From AC-50 sp035640455 (GTDB lineage Bacteria > Actinomycetota > Thermoleophilia > Gaiellales > Gaiellaceae): 16,006 nucleotides of DNA. The position numbers and the translations under genes were made by a program. Below, in pieces: positions 14,701-16,006 of this stretch. The stretch is taken from the NCBI GenBank assembly GCA_035640455.1, contig DASQWB010000115.1:1-16006 (forward strand), written 5' to 3'. Within the stretch, counting starts at the first letter, position 1. Each line of letters begins with the position of its first letter. The notes under the pieces were generated by a model. It had not been told where the DNA came from and did not search any database. It saw nothing but the letters and a program-made list of their open reading frames with translations.

Positions 14701-15625
14701 GCTCCGAGCGCACCTTCGTGGCCACACGCGAGACGAGCCGCTCGCGGTCGAGCGCATCCTCGAGCGCGGCTGCGGACTGTGCTCGCTCGAACGCGAGCGC
14801 CGCGTCGCCGGCGAGCGCCTGCATGAGCGTGATCTCGTCGGAGGTGAAAGCCCGCCGCTCGCCGGTCGTCGCCGCGACGAGCACGCCGAGCACACGCTCC
14901 TCGGAGATCACAGGCACCCACACGCCGCTCTTCGCGCCGACGGCCTCGGCGAGGCGCGGACTGACGCGCGACGAGCCTTCGACGTCGTAGATCGTGACCG
15001 GCGCGGCCTCGAAGACCGCGCTCGCGATCCCCGACGGCTCGTTGACGAGATCGAGCCGGACGTCGCGCCACCACTCGAGCTCGCCTTCCGCCCCGAGCGC
15101 GAGGAAGCCGACCGCCTCCTGCCCCTCCTCGTCCACGAGCGCGACAGCGGTGAACTCGACGCCGAAGAGCTCGAGCACGTGCCGGAGCAGGAGCCGAGCC
15201 GCCGCCTCGGCGTCGTGCGTTCGGGCGAGCGCCATCGAGACGGCCGAGACCGTCTCGAGCTCCCGGTCGCGCATCGTCGTCCGCGCCTCCGCCTCGCGCG
15301 CCCGCATGCCGCTCGCGACGAAGGCGCGTTCGCGCCAGCGGCCGAGCAGGAGGAGCGGCGGCACGAAGGCGACGAGCGTCGCCACGAAGGCCGACCAGAG
15401 CTCGCCCCCGAGGGGCGCGCGCTGGTGGAGGACGAGGAAGCCGAAGACCGCCGCGGGCACGGCGATGCAGGGGAAGAGCGCTCCGAGCCCGACGTCGATC
15501 GCGGTCAGCCGGCGCCGGTCGCGCCACAAGCTCGGCACGAGCGCGAGCCCGACGCCGAGGTACAGGGCCGCCAGGACGAGCAGCGGCACCGCGTTGAAGA
15601 GCACGGATCTCGATTCCGTGTCCAC
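11705..15625 (-). CDS. Membrane sensor histidine kinase with five GAF domains and a PAS domain
   Basis: From the GTG at 15625-15623 the protein has 1306 residues. Three transmembrane helices lie at about 8-31, 42-66 and 76-94. Five GAF domains follow (about 137-280, 308-450, 480-616, 646-785, 816-956), then PAS (968-1062), HisKA (1071-1136; SHELRTP with His1082) and HATPase (1170-1296). The ATPase has N-box LLDNAVRYSP (Asn1200), DEGVGIP (1228-1234), F-box IFRKFYRAE and G2 GGTGLGLF (1258-1265). The kinase region resembles PhoR/ResE-type enzymes. It should autophosphorylate and pass phosphate to the receiver encoded next. The open frame extends to a GTG at 15715, but those 30 codons lack GC3 bias and contain a palindrome, so I treat them as leader. 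A GTG seven codons further in is another possible start. Ligands are unknown. Confidence 0.92.
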   Translation of the reverse strand: MDTESRSVLFNAVPLLVLAALYLGVGLALVPSLWRDRRRLTAIDVGLGALFPCIAVPAAVFGFLVLHQRAPLGGELWSAFVATLVAFVPPLLLLGRWRERAFVASGMRAREAEARTTMRDRELETVSAVSMALARTHDAEAAARLLLRHVLELFGVEFTAVALVDEEGQEAVGFLALGAEGELEWWRDVRLDLVNEPSGIASAVFEAAPVTIYDVEGSSRVSPRLAEAVGAKSGVWVPVISEERVLGVLVAATTGERRAFTSDEITLMQALAGDAALAFERAQSAAALEDALDRERLVSRVATKVRSELDVEALLGVAVAETGAALGVDRCFVRLGEPGEPMPVVAEWRAPGAASIGERAQALPVSNLALRERRTVAVEDLDAARELDDPALGGRHGLRELGVRAVLATPIVVFDEVIGVLGLHRSTAGPWEDADVTVVEAVAREASLALHTARLLEENARRIDQQAGLLKAAQALGSELQLDAVLQLLVDQVAQLLDVDAADCYLLDAAHDSLRCAAVHGLPADLVGYEFPAGKGVTGEALRAKRPVVVTDYEQLPDPVPHGAYAGFSQAMVAPMTWSGATLGVLGVGVRAGARSFTSSDADLLEAFAGLASLALRNAESFAERTRQARVQLGFYRIAAILGHSLSLAETYHAVAQAASEALGGAFAAVLVPRGSRLEPVGSHDVPAPLLEALQAGVATATDALADAARERRVLAASRLADDDRFGEDFRALAEGCGCRSVLAVPVEPGRDEAGLVLVFFGEERRFEDDDLELARNLADATQGALERAELFEAERSARALSQQLARTGGLLATELDPAAVLDEVVQQAPRLVGAEACAIRILEEDELVVTAAEGAGAEAALGARSPAIGRLSGDVVQSRAPVTIERADDDPRLVAADPVLAAGCASYLGVPLVGPEGSLHGVLSVYGARARAWRPEEVEALLALAGNTSAALSNAELYQRVALEKERSFAILANIADGIVAVDREGQVVLWNQAAEQITGVPQEEALGRAPAQVLGRDLESPGDEPVPIVRGGQRVWLSVTEAVMRDPAGAVAGRIFAFRDISADQVVEQMKSDFVSAVSHELRTPLTSIYGFAETLLRQDVLFGEEERRTFLSYIASESERLTEIVDALLNVARLETDDLQVSLAPTDVRALVAETVAAAQASSPEEHAFVVDLPDEPLAAEADGEKLRQILGVLLDNAVRYSPAGGTVTVSARRKDDRVELEVADEGVGIPAAERDRIFRKFYRAEASTRDGGQGGTGLGLFIAQGLVGAMGGRIDVHSVEGEGSAFSFELPLAATRVPTSVE

Positions 15626-15684
15626 TGGGCCGGTCTGATGATAGGGAGCAGGCCGGGTTCCGCGGGGATTTCCGAGTTCAAAAG

Positions 15685-15702
15685 ATAGGCCGTACGGCCT
15701 AT
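15685..15702 (-). promoter_or_regulatory. 18-nt perfect palindrome in the kinase leader
   Basis: ATAGGCCGTACGGCCTAT is an exact palindrome 60 bases upstream of the chosen kinase start. On the minus-strand RNA it would form a hairpin followed by CUUUU, which resembles a weak intrinsic terminator or attenuator. As DNA it could be an operator for a dimeric regulator. Confidence 0.55.
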
Positions 15703-15721
15703 TGGCAGGGAGCACTTCGCG

Positions 15722-15727
15722 GCTATA
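15722..15727 (-). promoter_or_regulatory. Possible -10 element (TATAGC) for the kinase operon
   Basis: On the minus strand TATAGC lies so that transcription would begin near 15715, giving a leader of about 90 bases that contains the 18-nt palindrome. No convincing -35 hexamer is seen. Confidence 0.22.
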
Positions 15728-15798
15728 GCGTCTGCGCCACTGGGCGATGCGAGCCGCGGCGCGCGAACCTGGCCTTTGCTGGCCGCGGCAAGCACTCT

Positions 15799-15841
15799 GG
15801 GAGGACCCGCCGCACCGACCCCCCGAGCGGCGGGTCCTTCC
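15799..15841. repeat. 14-bp hairpin between the kinase and ispH genes
   Basis: GGGAGGACCCGCCG (15799-15812) pairs with CGGCGGGTCCTTCCC (15828-15841) in a fourteen-pair stem with one G-T pair and a 15-base loop. It ends 59 bases before the ispH ATG. Terminator-like stability without a T-tract suggests a boundary or attenuator element. The octamer GAGATCCT is repeated in tandem directly after it (15844-15859). Confidence 0.55.
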
Positions 15842-15892
15842 CCGAGATCCTGAGATCCTGACGAAGCGCTAACGGTTCCCTAAGTTCCGTCG

Positions 15893-15919
15893 CGGCGGCC
15901 ATGGCTACCATGGCCGCCG
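15893..15919 (+). promoter_or_regulatory. Hairpin enclosing the ispH start codon
   Basis: CGGCGGCCATGG (15893-15904) pairs perfectly with CCATGGCCGCCG (15908-15919) around a CTA loop. The ATG at 15901 and the in-frame ATG at 15910 lie in opposite arms of the stem. If transcribed, this would strongly hinder initiation at either ATG. It favours a downstream GTG start (15922 or 15925), a leaderless start or structure-dependent control. Confidence 0.6.
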
Positions 15920-16006
15920 GTGTGGTGAAGCGCGTCCTCCTCGCCTCGCCTCGGGGGTACTGCGCCGGGGTCGAGCGGGCCGTCGAGACGGTCGAGCGGG
16001 CGCTTC
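15901..16006 (+). CDS. ispH: 4-hydroxy-3-methylbut-2-enyl diphosphate reductase, N-terminus (partial)
   Basis: The 35 codons before the window edge include KRVLLASPRGYCAGVERAVE, the hallmark N-terminus of IspH (LytB). Cys21 in GYCAGV is the first of three Cys that hold the iron-sulfur cluster. IspH makes IPP and DMAPP in the last step of the non-mevalonate pathway. From ATG 15901 the protein would carry a nine-residue head (MATMAAGVV). GTG at 15922 or 15925 would give a more typical start directly before KRVLLAS. No Shine-Dalgarno sequence precedes any of these starts. The gene is divergent from the kinase operon and continues beyond the window. Confidence 0.9.
   Translation, partial: MATMAAGVVKRVLLASPRGYCAGVERAVETVERAL

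Noticed and set aside
13574..15688. 704-codon plus-strand open frame opposite the sensor kinase
   Set aside because: It is an antisense shadow with charged low-complexity composition; the kinase on the other strand has complete motifs.

Overview
The window is a very GC-rich bacterial chromosome segment. It has strongly G/C-biased third codon positions, frequent GTG starts, few clear Shine-Dalgarno sites and short intergenic gaps. Together with the protein families seen, this fits a high-GC actinobacterium, most likely class Thermoleophilia (Gaiellales or Solirubrobacterales type). That placement is inferred from composition and protein style, not from a marker gene.

Layout. Positions 1-1232 (minus strand) hold the 5' tip of a probable secreted protein and an AI-2E family membrane protein. 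Positions 1295-2040 (plus) hold a small uncharacterised gene whose stop overlaps the start of a cyclophilin peptidyl-prolyl isomerase gene. Positions 2104-5360 hold two convergent genes for secreted proteins: a six-Asp-box sialidase-fold protein (plus) and a HYR/fibronectin-like surface protein with a polyproline linker (minus). A strong shared hairpin separates them. tRNA-Gly(UCC) follows at 5440-5510 (minus), then 556 bp without a convincing gene but with two long, perfect inverted repeats. The second lies in the apparent 5' leader of a CtaG-type cytochrome oxidase assembly gene (6067-6831).

On the minus strand, a creatininase-family hydrolase and an EamA-type transporter form a tight two-gene operon (8383-6812) that overlaps the end of the CtaG gene tail to tail. 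Positions 8453-9510 are a decayed zone: a plus-strand gene broken by three frame changes meets, near 9145, a minus-strand gene broken by an exact 22-bp tandem duplication. tRNA-Pro(UGG) at 9524-9598 (minus) closes that zone.

The right part carries a second EamA transporter with a clear intrinsic terminator, a small secreted CAP/SCP-domain protein, three successive hairpins, and a two-component module on the minus strand. The module is a 1306-residue membrane histidine kinase with five GAF domains and one PAS domain, followed by a stand-alone receiver protein. Divergent from it, and running off the window, is the start of ispH (non-mevalonate isoprenoid pathway), whose apparent ATG lies inside a perfect 12-bp hairpin.

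Most of the segment is ordinary housekeeping and surface or transport content. I see no CRISPR array, phage module, transposase or defence system. The observations most worth checking are the structured RNA leader before the CtaG gene, the start-codon hairpin of ispH, the palindrome in the kinase leader, the 22-bp duplication that breaks a gene, and the five-GAF kinase with its orphan receiver.
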